Assembly: GCA_937927685.1 (NCBI GenBank)
Contig: CALBSC010000017.1
Coordinates: 1 to 38,403 of the forward strand
Direction: 5' to 3'
Length of the DNA stretch: 38,403 nt
DNA from: an uncultured Burkholderiales bacterium
Lineage (GTDB): Bacteria > Pseudomonadota > Gammaproteobacteria > Burkholderiales > Burkholderiaceae_C
Shown here: one piece after another, positions 8,900 through 17,609 of the stretch
Position numbering within the stretch: position 1 is the stretch's first letter
Layout: every line of letters starts with the position of its first letter
Notes under the pieces: generated by a model
What the model was told of the DNA's origin: nothing
Database searches by the model: none
The model's input: only the letters and a program-made list of their open reading frames with translations
Program-made: the position numbers and the translations under genes

Positions 8900-10555
8900 A
8901 TGGTCCGTCCTTCACAACGCCTGCACGCCCCCCGCACCCCTGCTGCCACCCGCCCTGCCGCCACGGTTCTGTTGTTGCGTGACAGCCCTGCGGGGCTGGA
9001 AGTCCTGATGACGCGCCGTTCCATGACGGCCAGCTTCGCGCCCGGTGCCTATGTGTTTCCCGGAGGCGGCATCGATGCCGCTGATGCACAGGCCCACGCA
9101 CAGGCGCGTCGCCGACCCAGCCAAACCGACGAGCGCCTCACCCAAGCCATTGCGGCCATCCGAGAAAGCTTCGAGGAACTGGGCATTCTCCTGGCCCGAC
9201 GGGCAGACGGCGCACACGCCGATGCCAGCGACATTGCACGACTTGACCGACAGGCCCCCTTTGTCTCCCAATGCCAGGCCCACCAGCTGACGCTGGCGGC
9301 CGACGAAGTGTTTCTGCTGGCCCACTGGATCACCGACCGCGACTTGCCGCGACGCTTCGACGTGCCTTTTCTGGTGGCTCGCATGCCCGAGGGTCAAACG
9401 CCGGTGGCGGATGAAACCGAACAGTTCGAACCCGTGTGGGTGCGCCCCGCCGACGCGCTGGCGCAGCATGCCAACGGACAGTTTTTCATCATCTTCCCCA
9501 CCATCCGCACGCTGCAACGCTTGAAAGCCTTCGCCACCGTGGAAGCGGTGCTGACGGCGTGTGCCAACGAGCAACCCTGGTTCACCAGTTGCCCGCGCGC
9601 GGGCTGGCTGGCCGGGCGCGAAGAGCGCTACATGGAGCACGAGAGTCCCTTTGGCGAACTGGCCCTCACCTGCCCCGACGGGCAACTGCTGCACCACCTG
9701 GACTGGCAGTCTGAACAACCCGTGCCGCTGCTGCGCAACCTGCAACGCCTGACCTGCCCCAACCCCGGTGTGATGACCGGCCCGGGCACCAACAGCTACC
9801 TGGTGGGCGACCCGGACAGTGGTTACGTGGCGATCGACCCGGGCCCCGACGACACCGAGCACCTGGAGCGGCTGTGGCGCGCAGCAGGCAACGATATCCG
9901 CTTCATCGTCTGCACCCACTCGCACCCGGACCACTCGCCCGGTGCCAAGCCCTTGCAAGCGCTGTGCGAACGCCATGGAGCCACCCCCCCGGTACTGGGA
10001 CTCAGCTCGGCGCCCACCGCGCGCGCCGCCAGCCATTTCGTGCCGGACCGCGAACTGCAGGAGGGTGAAACCCTGGTGCTGTCCGGCCCTGAGCACACCC
10101 ACACCCTGCGCGTGCTGCACACCCCGGGGCACGCCGCCAACCACCTGTGCCTGGTGCTCGAAGAGGATGGCCTGCTCTTCAGCGGCGACCATGTGCTCAA
10201 TGGCAGCACCACCGTGGTCGATCCGCCCGATGGCCACATGAGCGACTACCTCGACTCGCTCGACAAACTGCTGGCAGCGTGCGCGCGGGATGGCATCGAG
10301 TTCATCCTGCCCGCGCATGGCTATGTGTTGGGCAACGAAGCGGGCCAGGCCTATGACGCCGCCGATGTGATCCGCCGCCTCAAAGGCCACCGCCTGCAAC
10401 GCGAGGCCAAGATTCTGGGGGTGATGCGCGCCCTGCCCCAGGGCAGCATGCAGGACTGGGTGGAGCGCGCCTACGAGGACGTGCCGCCCCGTCTGTGGCC
10501 GGTGGCCATGCGCTCCCTGACCGCCCACGTGGAGCGGCTCAGGGAAATCCTGTGA
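8900..10555 (+). CDS. Nudix domain fused to MBL-fold metallo-hydrolase
   Basis: Two enzymes are fused in 551 residues. Residues about 20-205 are a Nudix-type domain: FPGGGID (53-59) followed by RESFEELG (88-95), with a longer gap between the two halves than the classic box, as in the CoA-pyrophosphatase-like NUDT7/NUDT19 group. Residues about 280-490 are a metallo-beta-lactamase fold of the LACTB2 type: HSHPDH (340-345), HTPGHAANH and GDHVLNGSTTVV supply the metal ligands. A C-terminal helical segment follows. LACTB2 relatives are hydrolases or RNases; the substrate here is unknown. The start ATG 8900 lacks a clear Shine-Dalgarno. The gene ends a few bases from the 3' end of rnpB, which is convergent. 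Confidence 0.88.
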   Translation: MVRPSQRLHAPRTPAATRPAATVLLLRDSPAGLEVLMTRRSMTASFAPGAYVFPGGGIDAADAQAHAQARRRPSQTDERLTQAIAAIRESFEELGILLARRADGAHADASDIARLDRQAPFVSQCQAHQLTLAADEVFLLAHWITDRDLPRRFDVPFLVARMPEGQTPVADETEQFEPVWVRPADALAQHANGQFFIIFPTIRTLQRLKAFATVEAVLTACANEQPWFTSCPRAGWLAGREERYMEHESPFGELALTCPDGQLLHHLDWQSEQPVPLLRNLQRLTCPNPGVMTGPGTNSYLVGDPDSGYVAIDPGPDDTEHLERLWRAAGNDIRFIVCTHSHPDHSPGAKPLQALCERHGATPPVLGLSSAPTARAASHFVPDRELQEGETLVLSGPEHTHTLRVLHTPGHAANHLCLVLEEDGLLFSGDHVLNGSTTVVDPPDGHMSDYLDSLDKLLAACARDGIEFILPAHGYVLGNEAGQAYDAADVIRRLKGHRLQREAKILGVMRALPQGSMQDWVERAYEDVPPRLWPVAMRSLTAHVERLREIL

Positions 10556-10559
10556 AAAG

Positions 10560-10930
10560 TGTGAAGCCCGCCGATACGCCGGATTCTGTGCACGGGGTTG
10601 CCCCCGCGTGACCGCCATTCATCTGGGCCGGGGGTCGCCCACCCGGCTCGGTGCTACCTACCCGCCCACACCCCACGGAACCATGGGGGAGTGCCTTGCG
10701 GCACCTTGTGGGCCTACTTGGTATTGCTGCGCGCAGAGATTGCCCGTTTCACCCGCACGGGTTGCCCCGTGCGACTCGTCTCTGTTGCTCTGATCCTCAC
10801 CTCACGGTGGAGAGGCGTTACCTCCTGCGCCGTCCTGTGCAGTCCGGACGTTCCTCCAGTGCGGTGTTTCCACCCAGTGCTTGCGCACCGGCCTTGCGGC
10901 TTGCACCAGCGACGGCCTGGCGAGCTTCAC
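10560..10930 (-). ncRNA. rnpB: RNase P RNA, bacterial class A
   Basis: The catalytic RNA of RNase P, which matures tRNA 5' ends. Read on the minus strand, the molecule begins GAAGCTCGCCAGGCCGTCGC, contains the conserved GAGGAACGTCCGGACT and GGTAACGCC blocks, the AACAGAGA-type and GGGTGAAACGG segments, and ends with ACAGAATCCGGC and TATCGGCGGGCTTC. The two ends form a perfect 10-bp P1 helix (GAAGCTCGCC with GGCGGGCTTC, one GU pair). Ends are estimated to within a few bases. This RNA explains an apparent plus-strand open frame running through it, which is therefore not coding. Confidence 0.97.
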
Positions 10931-10936
10931 CCCTTG

Positions 10937-10967
10937 ATTATCCCCCGGAGCGATAATCAGGTCTCAA
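10937..10967 (-). promoter_or_regulatory. Putative rnpB promoter overlapping a GATTATC/GATAATC dyad
   Basis: On the minus strand a TTGAGA hexamer (10967-10962) and GATAAT (10942-10937) are separated by 19 bases, and the -10 ends 6-9 bases before the rnpB 5' end. The spacing is longer than ideal. The -10 is one arm of a perfect 7-bp inverted repeat (10936-10942 with 10952-10958). It also forms the upstream region of the divergent FAD gene. Confidence 0.6.
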
Positions 10968-11002
10968 TCCATGACCTGCCCGATCACCACGGGCCCCTCG
11001 CC

Positions 11003-12862
11003 ATGATTCGACTCTCCGAGCTCAAGCTGCCGCTCGACGCTTCTTTCGATCCGCCCGACGCGGCGTCTCCCGCCCCCCTCGCGCCACCGGCGCTGTGGGA
11101 CCTGATCGTCTCCACCCTGGGTGTGCCCGCCACCGACATTCGGCACTGGCAGGTGTTCAAGCGCAGCTTTGATGCGCGTAAGTCGCAACTGCGTGTGGTC
11201 TACATCGTCGATGTGGCGCTTAGCTCGCCAGAAGCGGAAGCGCGCTGGCTGCAAGACCACGCCCAGCGCCCCCATGTGCAAGCCACGCCCGACATGACCT
11301 GGCACCCGCCGGTACAAGCCTCAATCCGAGCGCTGGGCGACGCGTCCACCCGGGTCGGAGACCGCCCGGTGGTGGTGGGCTTTGGCCCCTGTGGCCTGTT
11401 TGCCGCCCTGGTGCTGGCCCAAATGGGCTTCAAGCCCATCGTGTTGGAACGTGGGCCCACCGTGCGTCAACGCACCCAGGACACCTGGGACCTGTGGCGC
11501 AGACACCAGTTGCATCCCGAGAGCAATGTGCAATTCGGCGAAGGTGGCGCCGGCACGTTCTCGGACGGCAAGCTCTACAGCCAGATCAAGGACCCGCGCC
11601 ACCTGGGACGCAAGGTGATGGAAGAGTTCGTGCAGGCCGGTGCACCCGAAGACATTCTGTATGCCGCGCACCCGCACATCGGCACCTTCAAACTGGTGAA
11701 GGTGGTGGAGAACCTGCGCGAACAAATCAAGGCGATGGGCGGCGAGGTGCGGTTTGACCAGCGCGTGATCGACATCGAGCATGAGGTGGGCCCTGACGGC
11801 GTGCCACGCCTGACCGGCTTGGTGGTGCTGGACCAGACCCACGGCACGCGCACCACCTTGCCCGCCCGCCAGGTGGTGATGGCGTTGGGGCACAGCTCGC
11901 GCGACACCTTTGCCATGCTGCACCACCACCGCGTGCCCATGGAGTCCAAGCCCTTCTCGGTGGGGTTTCGCATCGAACATCCGCAAGGGTTGATCGACCG
12001 TGCGCGCTGGGGCGTGCATGCCGGCCATCCGCTGTTGGGCGCGGCCGATTACAAGCTGGTGCACCACGCGGCCAATGGACGCGCCGTCTACAGTTTTTGC
12101 ATGTGCCCCGGGGGCACGGTGGTGGCGGCCACGTCGGAGCCCGGTCGTGTGGTGACCAACGGCATGAGCCAGTATTCGCGCAACGAGCGCAATGCCAACG
12201 CCGGCATCGTGGTGGGGATCGATCCGCGCGACTACCCGCAGGATGCGGCCGCCCTGGAGGCCGCCTTCGCGCCGGCAGAGGGGACAGTCGCACCACCCAC
12301 GCCCAGCACCGGGTCAACTTCAGCCATGCGGCCCCTGGCACCGATCCTGACTGCGCTGCGGCTGCATGACACCGATGCACCCGGCGGGTTTCATCCGCTG
12401 GCGGGCATCGTCCTGCAACGACAACTGGAGTCCCACGCCTTTGTGCTCGGTGGCAGCACCTATGAGGCCCCGGCGCAACGGGTGGGCGACTTCGTCTCGC
12501 GCCGCGCGTCCAGCTCGCTGGGCGAGGTGGAACCCTCCTACCGTCCAGGCGTCAAACCGGTGAGCCTCGACTCCGCCTTGCCCACCTACGCCATCGAGGC
12601 GGTGCGCGAAGCCCTGCCGGTTTTTGGTCGAAAAATTCGTGGCTTTGATCTGCCTGACGCGGTGCTCACCGGCGTGGAAACACGCACCTCATCGCCCCTG
12701 CGCATTCACCGCGACGAGGGTTTGGAGAGCCCCGGCATGCGCGGCCTGTACCCGGCGGGAGAAGGCGCGGGTTATGCGGGCGGCATTCTGTCGGCCGGGG
12801 TGGACGGCATCAAGGTGGGAGAAGCGGTGGCGACGATGTGGGCCGCACGCAATCAGGGCTGA
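11003..12862 (+). CDS. NAD(P)/FAD-dependent oxidoreductase, COG2509 type
   Basis: An uncharacterised FAD dehydrogenase family. The 619-residue product starts MIRLSELKLPLD, has an N-terminal ferredoxin-like region to about 120 (HWQVFKRSFDARKSQLRVVYIVDV), then the dinucleotide-binding VVVGFGPCGLFAALVLAQMGFKPIVLERG (GxGxxG at 126-131) and EGGAGTFSDGKLYSQIKD, and ends with the FAD-binding GLYPAGEGAGYAGGILSAGVDGIKVGE. The open frame extends far upstream, but that part overlaps rnpB; ATG 11003 is the first start after the RNA and fits the family N-terminus. Electron acceptor and substrate are unknown. It converges with htpX, 19 bases apart. Confidence 0.9.
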   Translation: MIRLSELKLPLDASFDPPDAASPAPLAPPALWDLIVSTLGVPATDIRHWQVFKRSFDARKSQLRVVYIVDVALSSPEAEARWLQDHAQRPHVQATPDMTWHPPVQASIRALGDASTRVGDRPVVVGFGPCGLFAALVLAQMGFKPIVLERGPTVRQRTQDTWDLWRRHQLHPESNVQFGEGGAGTFSDGKLYSQIKDPRHLGRKVMEEFVQAGAPEDILYAAHPHIGTFKLVKVVENLREQIKAMGGEVRFDQRVIDIEHEVGPDGVPRLTGLVVLDQTHGTRTTLPARQVVMALGHSSRDTFAMLHHHRVPMESKPFSVGFRIEHPQGLIDRARWGVHAGHPLLGAADYKLVHHAANGRAVYSFCMCPGGTVVAATSEPGRVVTNGMSQYSRNERNANAGIVVGIDPRDYPQDAAALEAAFAPAEGTVAPPTPSTGSTSAMRPLAPILTALRLHDTDAPGGFHPLAGIVLQRQLESHAFVLGGSTYEAPAQRVGDFVSRRASSSLGEVEPSYRPGVKPVSLDSALPTYAIEAVREALPVFGRKIRGFDLPDAVLTGVETRTSSPLRIHRDEGLESPGMRGLYPAGEGAGYAGGILSAGVDGIKVGEAVATMWAARNQG

Positions 12863-12881
12863 CCCACATCCCGAACCACGA

Positions 12882-13757
12882 TCACTGCTGCGCCGATTGC
12901 AAGGCTGCAATCCGCTCCTCCAGCGGAGGATGGCTGGCAAACCACTTGCCCAGGTTGCCGGTGATGCCCATGGCGGCCACGCTGCTGGGCAGTTCGCCCG
13001 CCTGCATTTGCCCCAGGCGGGACAGCGCATGAATCATCGGCTGGCGTGAACCCAGCAAGTGCGCCGAGCCACTGTCAGCGCGGAACTCGCGCTGGCGACT
13101 GAACCAGGCGACGATCATGCTGGCCACAAAGCCGAGCAGGATATCGAGCACCAGGCTGGTGATGTAGTAGCCCATGCCGGGGCCCGTGTTCTCTTCATCG
13201 TTGCGACGCAGAACACTGTCCACGGCATAGCCGATGACCCGGCTGAGGAACACCACAAAGGTGTTGAGCACGCCCTGGATGAGGGTCAGGGTCACCATGT
13301 CGCCGTTGGCCACGTGCGCAATCTCATGGCCCAGCACCGCCTCCACTTCCTCGCGGGTCATGCCTTGCAGCAAGCCAGTGGAGACAGCGACCAGCGCCGA
13401 GTTGCGAAAGGCACCGGTGGCAAAGGCGTTGGGTTCGCCTTCATAGATGGCCACCTCGGGCATGGCAATGCCGGCCTTCTCGGACAAGCGGCGCACCGTG
13501 TCCACGATCCATTGCTCGTCAGCCGACTGCGGTTGGGTGATGACTTGCGCGCCCGTGCTCCACTTGGCCATGGGCTTGCTCATCAGGAGCGAAATGAAGG
13601 CGCCCCCAAAGCCCATGATGAGGGAGAAGCCCAGCAAGGACGTCAGGTTGAGCCCATTGGCGGTGAGAAAACGGTTCACGCCCAGCAGACTGGCCACGAC
13701 GCCCAGCACCACCATGACCGCCAGGTTGGTGAGAACAAACAGCAGGATGCGTTTCAT
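12882..13757 (-). CDS. htpX: HtpX, membrane zinc metalloprotease
   Basis: HtpX degrades damaged inner-membrane proteins, partly overlapping FtsH. The 291-residue protein has two N-terminal membrane segments (about 4-26 and 38-58), the catalytic zinc motif HEIAH (144-148), two further hydrophobic segments (about 158-175 and 190-212), and REFRADSGSAHL, carrying the third ligand glutamate. The N-terminus MKRILLFVLTNLAVMVVLGVVASLLG is typical. A likely heat- or envelope-stress promoter would lie in 13758-13886, where I see no clear element. Confidence 0.96.
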   Translation of the reverse strand: MKRILLFVLTNLAVMVVLGVVASLLGVNRFLTANGLNLTSLLGFSLIMGFGGAFISLLMSKPMAKWSTGAQVITQPQSADEQWIVDTVRRLSEKAGIAMPEVAIYEGEPNAFATGAFRNSALVAVSTGLLQGMTREEVEAVLGHEIAHVANGDMVTLTLIQGVLNTFVVFLSRVIGYAVDSVLRRNDEENTGPGMGYYITSLVLDILLGFVASMIVAWFSRQREFRADSGSAHLLGSRQPMIHALSRLGQMQAGELPSSVAAMGITGNLGKWFASHPPLEERIAALQSAQQ

Positions 13758-13886
13758 GAAGAACCTTTCTGGATGACACCGAAGGGTGTTGAAGATGGCT
13801 GATGGCTCGGATGGTAGGGATCAGCCCCTGAAAATCAAGGTTTGCCGGGGAATACCCCTGAACAGCGCGGGGGTGAGGGTGGGGTT

Positions 13887-14678
13887 TTACCCTGCGTGAC
13901 GTGCGCGGTCGGACCGTGGGCGGAACACGTTCACATCCGCGTAAAACGCGGGATCGGCATTGTCATCGCACCACAGCGGAATGCCCATGACCGGCAAGGG
14001 CTGGAAGGGTTTGGTGGCCATGAAGGATGCGTCCAGGCGCTCGGCCAGCCAGGCGTCCCAGGCCGAGTCGGTGGCCGGCAATTGCGGGTCGATCCAGAAC
14101 GCATGGGCCGTGATCGACTTGTACGGCTGACAGAGTTTTTCCAGCAGTGCGTGACCAAACACCACCGGACGGATCCGTCCCGTGGCGCACCAGTCCGGCC
14201 GATGCGTCACCAGCAGGGTGTGCCAGTCATGCTGCCGCAACGCTTCCCACAAGCCGGGTGGCGCTTGCAGTAGCAGCGCGTTTTCATCAAACAGGGTCAG
14301 TGCATCCCGCAGGGGGCCACGGCTGGCACCCACCCCCTCGCGGCCAATCACGTCGGCCTGCAAGGCGTTGAGCCGCAACTTGGTGTGCGGAAAGCGTTGC
14401 CAGCAACACGCATTGAAGAGGTCGTGCAGGTTGTCGCGCGTGGGCACCTGCCGGCGCGTAAAAATGAAATCCTCGTACGACTGTCCGTCCGGCAACGCCG
14501 CTTGCGGCACAAACCGCACGGGGGTGGCCTGACCCAGCCGGTTGAGCACGCCCGGCAGGCAGGCGGAGTCCGGGGCTTGCTGCATCATCTGGTGATGCCA
14601 CTCGCCCCACGCGGGCTCTGCCCAGGCTTGCCAATCACGCCACCACGGGCGAGACCAATCGGGAGGATAGGCAGACAC
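13887..14678 (-). CDS. DUF3025 domain protein
   Basis: The 263-residue protein matches DUF3025: SYEDFIFTRRQVPTRDNLHDLFNACCWQRFPHTKLRLNALQA (about 87-128) is the characteristic core. No catalytic assignment exists that I know of. Many beta-proteobacteria have this family next to pyrC, as here: its start is 57 bases after the pyrC stop on the same strand, suggesting one transcript. The start ATG 14678 gives MSAYPPDWSRPWW. Confidence 0.8.
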   Translation of the reverse strand: MSAYPPDWSRPWWRDWQAWAEPAWGEWHHQMMQQAPDSACLPGVLNRLGQATPVRFVPQAALPDGQSYEDFIFTRRQVPTRDNLHDLFNACCWQRFPHTKLRLNALQADVIGREGVGASRGPLRDALTLFDENALLLQAPPGLWEALRQHDWHTLLVTHRPDWCATGRIRPVVFGHALLEKLCQPYKSITAHAFWIDPQLPATDSAWDAWLAERLDASFMATKPFQPLPVMGIPLWCDDNADPAFYADVNVFRPRSDRARHAG

Positions 14679-14735
14679 GTTGAAGATCCGGTCTCGTCAC
14701 CCACCGCACGGGGTCAGCACGCCACCCAACGGCCT

Positions 14736-15776
14736 TCAGGCCTGCAGACGCCAGGGCAGCGTCTCGCCCGATCGCAAGGGCTTGAGTTCGGCCTCGCCAA
14801 AGGGGAAGGACTCGGGGGGCGTCCAGGTCTCGCGACGCAGGGTGACGGTGCCCGTGTTGCGTGGCAAGCCATAAAAGTCGGGGCCATGGAAACTGGCGAA
14901 TGCCTCGAGCCGATGCAAGGCCCCTGCCTGGTCGAATGCCTCGGCATACATCTCCAGCGCCGCGTGTGCGGTGTAACACCCCGCGCATCCCACGGCGTGC
15001 TCTTTCAGCTGCGCAGGGTGTGGCGCACTGTCCGTACCCAGGAAAAATTTCGGGCTGTCACTGGTGGCCGCCTGCACCAAGGCCTGCCGATGCACCTCAC
15101 GCTTCAGCACCGGCAAGCAGTAGTAGTGCGGACGAATGCCTCCCGTGAAGATGGCATTGCGGTTGTACAGCAGGTGATGCGCGGTGATGGTGGCCCCCAG
15201 ATGGCTGGCTGACGCCTGCACATACTGGGCTGCCTCACGCGTGGTGATGTGTTCAAACACGATCTTGAGTTCAGGAAAATCGCGACGCAGCGGTTCGAGT
15301 TGCGTGTCGATGAACACCGCCTCGCGGTCAAAGAGGTCAATGTCGGGGTGGGTGACTTCCCCATGCACCAGCAGCAACAGGCCGTGTCGTTGCATGGCCT
15401 CCAGTGTGCGGTAGGTCTTGCGGATATCGGTCACGCCGGCATCGCTGTTGGTGGTGGCACCGGCCGGGTAGAGCTTGAGCGCCACGACACCGGCTTCACG
15501 TGCGTGCTGCAATTCCTCTGCAGGCAGGTTGTCCGTGAGGTACAGCGTCATCAACGGCTCAAACGACACGCCGGCGGGCACGGCAGCCAGGATGCGCTCG
15601 CGGTACGCCAGCGCCTGCGCCACGGTGGTCACCGGGGGTTTGAGGTTGGGCATGATGATGGCGCGGCCGAATTGCGAGGCCGTGTGCGGCACCACGGTGC
15701 TGAGCGGCGCACCATCGCGCACATGCAAATGCCAGTCATCGGGACGGGTGAGGGTGATCGTGTCGGTCATGGCCAT
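14736..15776 (-). CDS. pyrC: Dihydroorotase, PyrC type
   Basis: PyrC closes carbamoyl-aspartate to dihydroorotate in pyrimidine synthesis, using two zinc ions. The 346-residue product shows the metal-binding DDWHLHVRDG (His16 and His18), VVALKLYPAGATTNSDAGV with the lysine expected to be carboxylated, LLLVHGEV, FEHITTREAAQYV and FLGTDSAPH. Length matches E. coli PyrC (348). ATG 15776 is chosen; a second ATG two codons later (15770) is equally possible, and an upstream frame extension has no family character. A LysR gene ends 36 bases upstream on the same strand. Confidence 0.96.
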   Translation of the reverse strand: MAMTDTITLTRPDDWHLHVRDGAPLSTVVPHTASQFGRAIIMPNLKPPVTTVAQALAYRERILAAVPAGVSFEPLMTLYLTDNLPAEELQHAREAGVVALKLYPAGATTNSDAGVTDIRKTYRTLEAMQRHGLLLLVHGEVTHPDIDLFDREAVFIDTQLEPLRRDFPELKIVFEHITTREAAQYVQASASHLGATITAHHLLYNRNAIFTGGIRPHYYCLPVLKREVHRQALVQAATSDSPKFFLGTDSAPHPAQLKEHAVGCAGCYTAHAALEMYAEAFDQAGALHRLEAFASFHGPDFYGLPRNTGTVTLRRETWTPPESFPFGEAELKPLRSGETLPWRLQA

Positions 15777-15811
15777 GATTGTCGCCCAAGCGCTGGCCGA
15801 TACCATGGCGC

Positions 15812-16765
15812 CTATGGCCCCGCTTGCGCGGCCTGCGCCTCCCGGGCCTGCTGCACCAGGTAATCCCACAGCGATTGCACCAGCGGTTTGACGTGATGAC
15901 GCGCCGTGGGTCGGGTCCGACAGGCCCAGATCTGCAAGGTGCCTTGCAACTGCGTCAGACCGGCCGGCAAGGCACTGACCAGTTTGCCCTGATCGAGTTC
16001 ACGCTCCACCGCGCTGTACGGCAAAAACGCCACGCCATGCCCCTGCAAGGCCATGGCCTTGAGCCCTTCGGACATGTCGGTTTCGTACACCCGGTTGAGG
16101 TGCGTGGCCTCAGGGCTCTGCTTGAGCATTTGCTCCACCAACTGGCCCAGGTACGCGCCCGAGGCATAGCCCAGGTACGGCAGCGGCTGCTCAGGCGTCC
16201 CTGGCAGCACATGCCGTGGGGCGCCGTGGGCATCGGGCTGCACATAGGGCGCCAAGGTTTCCTGCCCCAGGCTCAGCACGTCGTAGTGGTCCGTGTCCAG
16301 GGCGATGGGTTGCGAAGCATGGTGGTAGGCAATCAACAGATCGCAACTGCCCTCCACCAGGTGCATCACCGCATCGTGCACGTTGAGTGCAATCAGTCGG
16401 CTCTTGAAGCCCCCAAAGCCCTCGTGCAAGCGACTCACCCAGGTCGGGAAAAACGTGAACGCCAGGGTGTGCGGCACCGCAAACGCAATCATGTCCTGAC
16501 CGGTCGCCCCATGGGCACGCAGCAGCGTGCGGGTACTTTGCAAGGCGCGGAGCATCTCCAGCGCTTGCGGGTAAAACGTGTCGCCCGCGGGGGTGAGGCG
16601 CGTCGGGTAGGACGAGCGATCCACCAGGTCCGTGCCGGCCCAGGCCTCCAGCGCCTGGATACGGCGTGAGAACGCCGGCTGCGTCACGTGCCGCTGCTGG
16701 GCCGATCGGCTGAAGCTGCCGGTTTCGACCAGACTGACGAAGTCTTCCAGCCACTTGGTGTCCAT
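15812..16765 (-). CDS. LysR-family transcriptional regulator (HypT/YjiE-like)
   Basis: The 317-residue protein begins MDTKWLEDFVSLVETGSFSRSAQQRHVTQPAFSRRIQALEAWAG, a LysR winged helix-turn-helix whose ETKWL..F-type start and QPAFSRRI recognition helix resemble E. coli HypT, the hypochlorite-responsive regulator. Residues about 90-305 form the effector domain. Ligand unknown; HypT-like redox sensing is only a suggestion. I chose ATG 16765; the frame extends upstream but overlaps the divergent queC. Gene order with pyrC (36 bases) may reflect co-transcription or simple adjacency. The 81-base divergent gap with queC should contain both promoters. Confidence 0.9.
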   Translation of the reverse strand: MDTKWLEDFVSLVETGSFSRSAQQRHVTQPAFSRRIQALEAWAGTDLVDRSSYPTRLTPAGDTFYPQALEMLRALQSTRTLLRAHGATGQDMIAFAVPHTLAFTFFPTWVSRLHEGFGGFKSRLIALNVHDAVMHLVEGSCDLLIAYHHASQPIALDTDHYDVLSLGQETLAPYVQPDAHGAPRHVLPGTPEQPLPYLGYASGAYLGQLVEQMLKQSPEATHLNRVYETDMSEGLKAMALQGHGVAFLPYSAVERELDQGKLVSALPAGLTQLQGTLQIWACRTRPTARHHVKPLVQSLWDYLVQQAREAQAAQAGP

Positions 16766-16846
16766 GGCGGAATTGTAGACACGCCCCGTCAACCCGGGTC
16801 CAACCGATGGTCGTGGAGCAGGCTCGCGCCCGATACACTCTCGTCC

Positions 16847-17554
16847 ATGTCCCTGCACCCTGCTTCTGCACTGGTCCTGTTTTCTGGCGGCCAGGACTCC
16901 ACCACCTGTCTCGCCTGGGCCTTGTCGCGCTACGACCGTGTGGAAACCCTCGGGTTTGATTACGGCCAGCGACACCGCATCGAGATGGACTGCCGCGTGC
17001 AGGTGCTGAAGCAACTGCGAGAGCAGTTTCCGGCCTGGTCGACCCGTCTGGGTGAGGACCATGTGCTGGACTTGCAGGTACTGGGTCAGCTCAGCGACTC
17101 GGCGCTCACGAACGAGCGCGCCATCGCCCTGGCAGAGAGTGGCCTGCCCAACACCTTTGTGCCTGGCCGCAACCTGCTGTTTCTGACCTTTGCCGCCACA
17201 CTGGCGTATCGGCGCGGCCTGAAGTTCCTGGTGGGCGGCATGTGCGAAACGGACTACTCCGGCTACCCCGATTGTCGTGACGACACCTTGAAGGCCTTGC
17301 AGGTGGCCTTGAGCCTGGGCATGGACGAGCGGTTGGTGATTGAAACGCCGCTGATGTGGCTGGACAAGGCGCAGACCTGGTCACTGGCCCGCGACCTCGG
17401 GGGTCAGCCGCTGGTGGATCTCGTGGTCGAGCACACCCACACCTGCTACCTGGGCGAGCGAAGTCAGCGCCATGCCTGGGGCCATGGCTGTGGCCATTGC
17501 CCGGCCTGCGCGTTGCGGGCGCAGGGCTATCAACGGTACACGCAAGTCGCGTGA
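16847..17554 (+). CDS. queC: 7-cyano-7-deazaguanine synthase
   Basis: QueC converts carboxy-deazaguanine to preQ0 with ATP and ammonia in queuosine synthesis. The 235-residue protein has the PP-loop LFSGGQDSTTCL (11-22) and a C-terminal zinc site formed by Cys200, Cys215, Cys218 and Cys221 (HTCYLGER... CGHCPAC). GGMCETDYSGYPDCR around 130-144 is also typical. The start ATG 16847 gives MSLHPASALVLFSGGQDS, and an upstream in-frame extension overlaps the divergent regulator. No other queuosine genes lie beside it. Confidence 0.96.
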   Translation: MSLHPASALVLFSGGQDSTTCLAWALSRYDRVETLGFDYGQRHRIEMDCRVQVLKQLREQFPAWSTRLGEDHVLDLQVLGQLSDSALTNERAIALAESGLPNTFVPGRNLLFLTFAATLAYRRGLKFLVGGMCETDYSGYPDCRDDTLKALQVALSLGMDERLVIETPLMWLDKAQTWSLARDLGGQPLVDLVVEHTHTCYLGERSQRHAWGHGCGHCPACALRAQGYQRYTQVA

Positions 17555-17609
17555 GCCCTGCACCAGGCTGAAGACAAGCCTTGCAGGACCCCCGTGTTGC
17601 CGGTTGCGG

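Noticed and set aside
10598..11002. Long in-frame upstream extension of the FAD oxidoreductase
   Set aside because: The segment overlaps RNase P RNA on the other strand and encodes nothing like the family; ATG 11003 fits the conserved N-terminus.
16688..16846. Upstream extension of queC
   Set aside because: It overlaps the divergent LysR gene and lacks similarity; the family start is at 16847.
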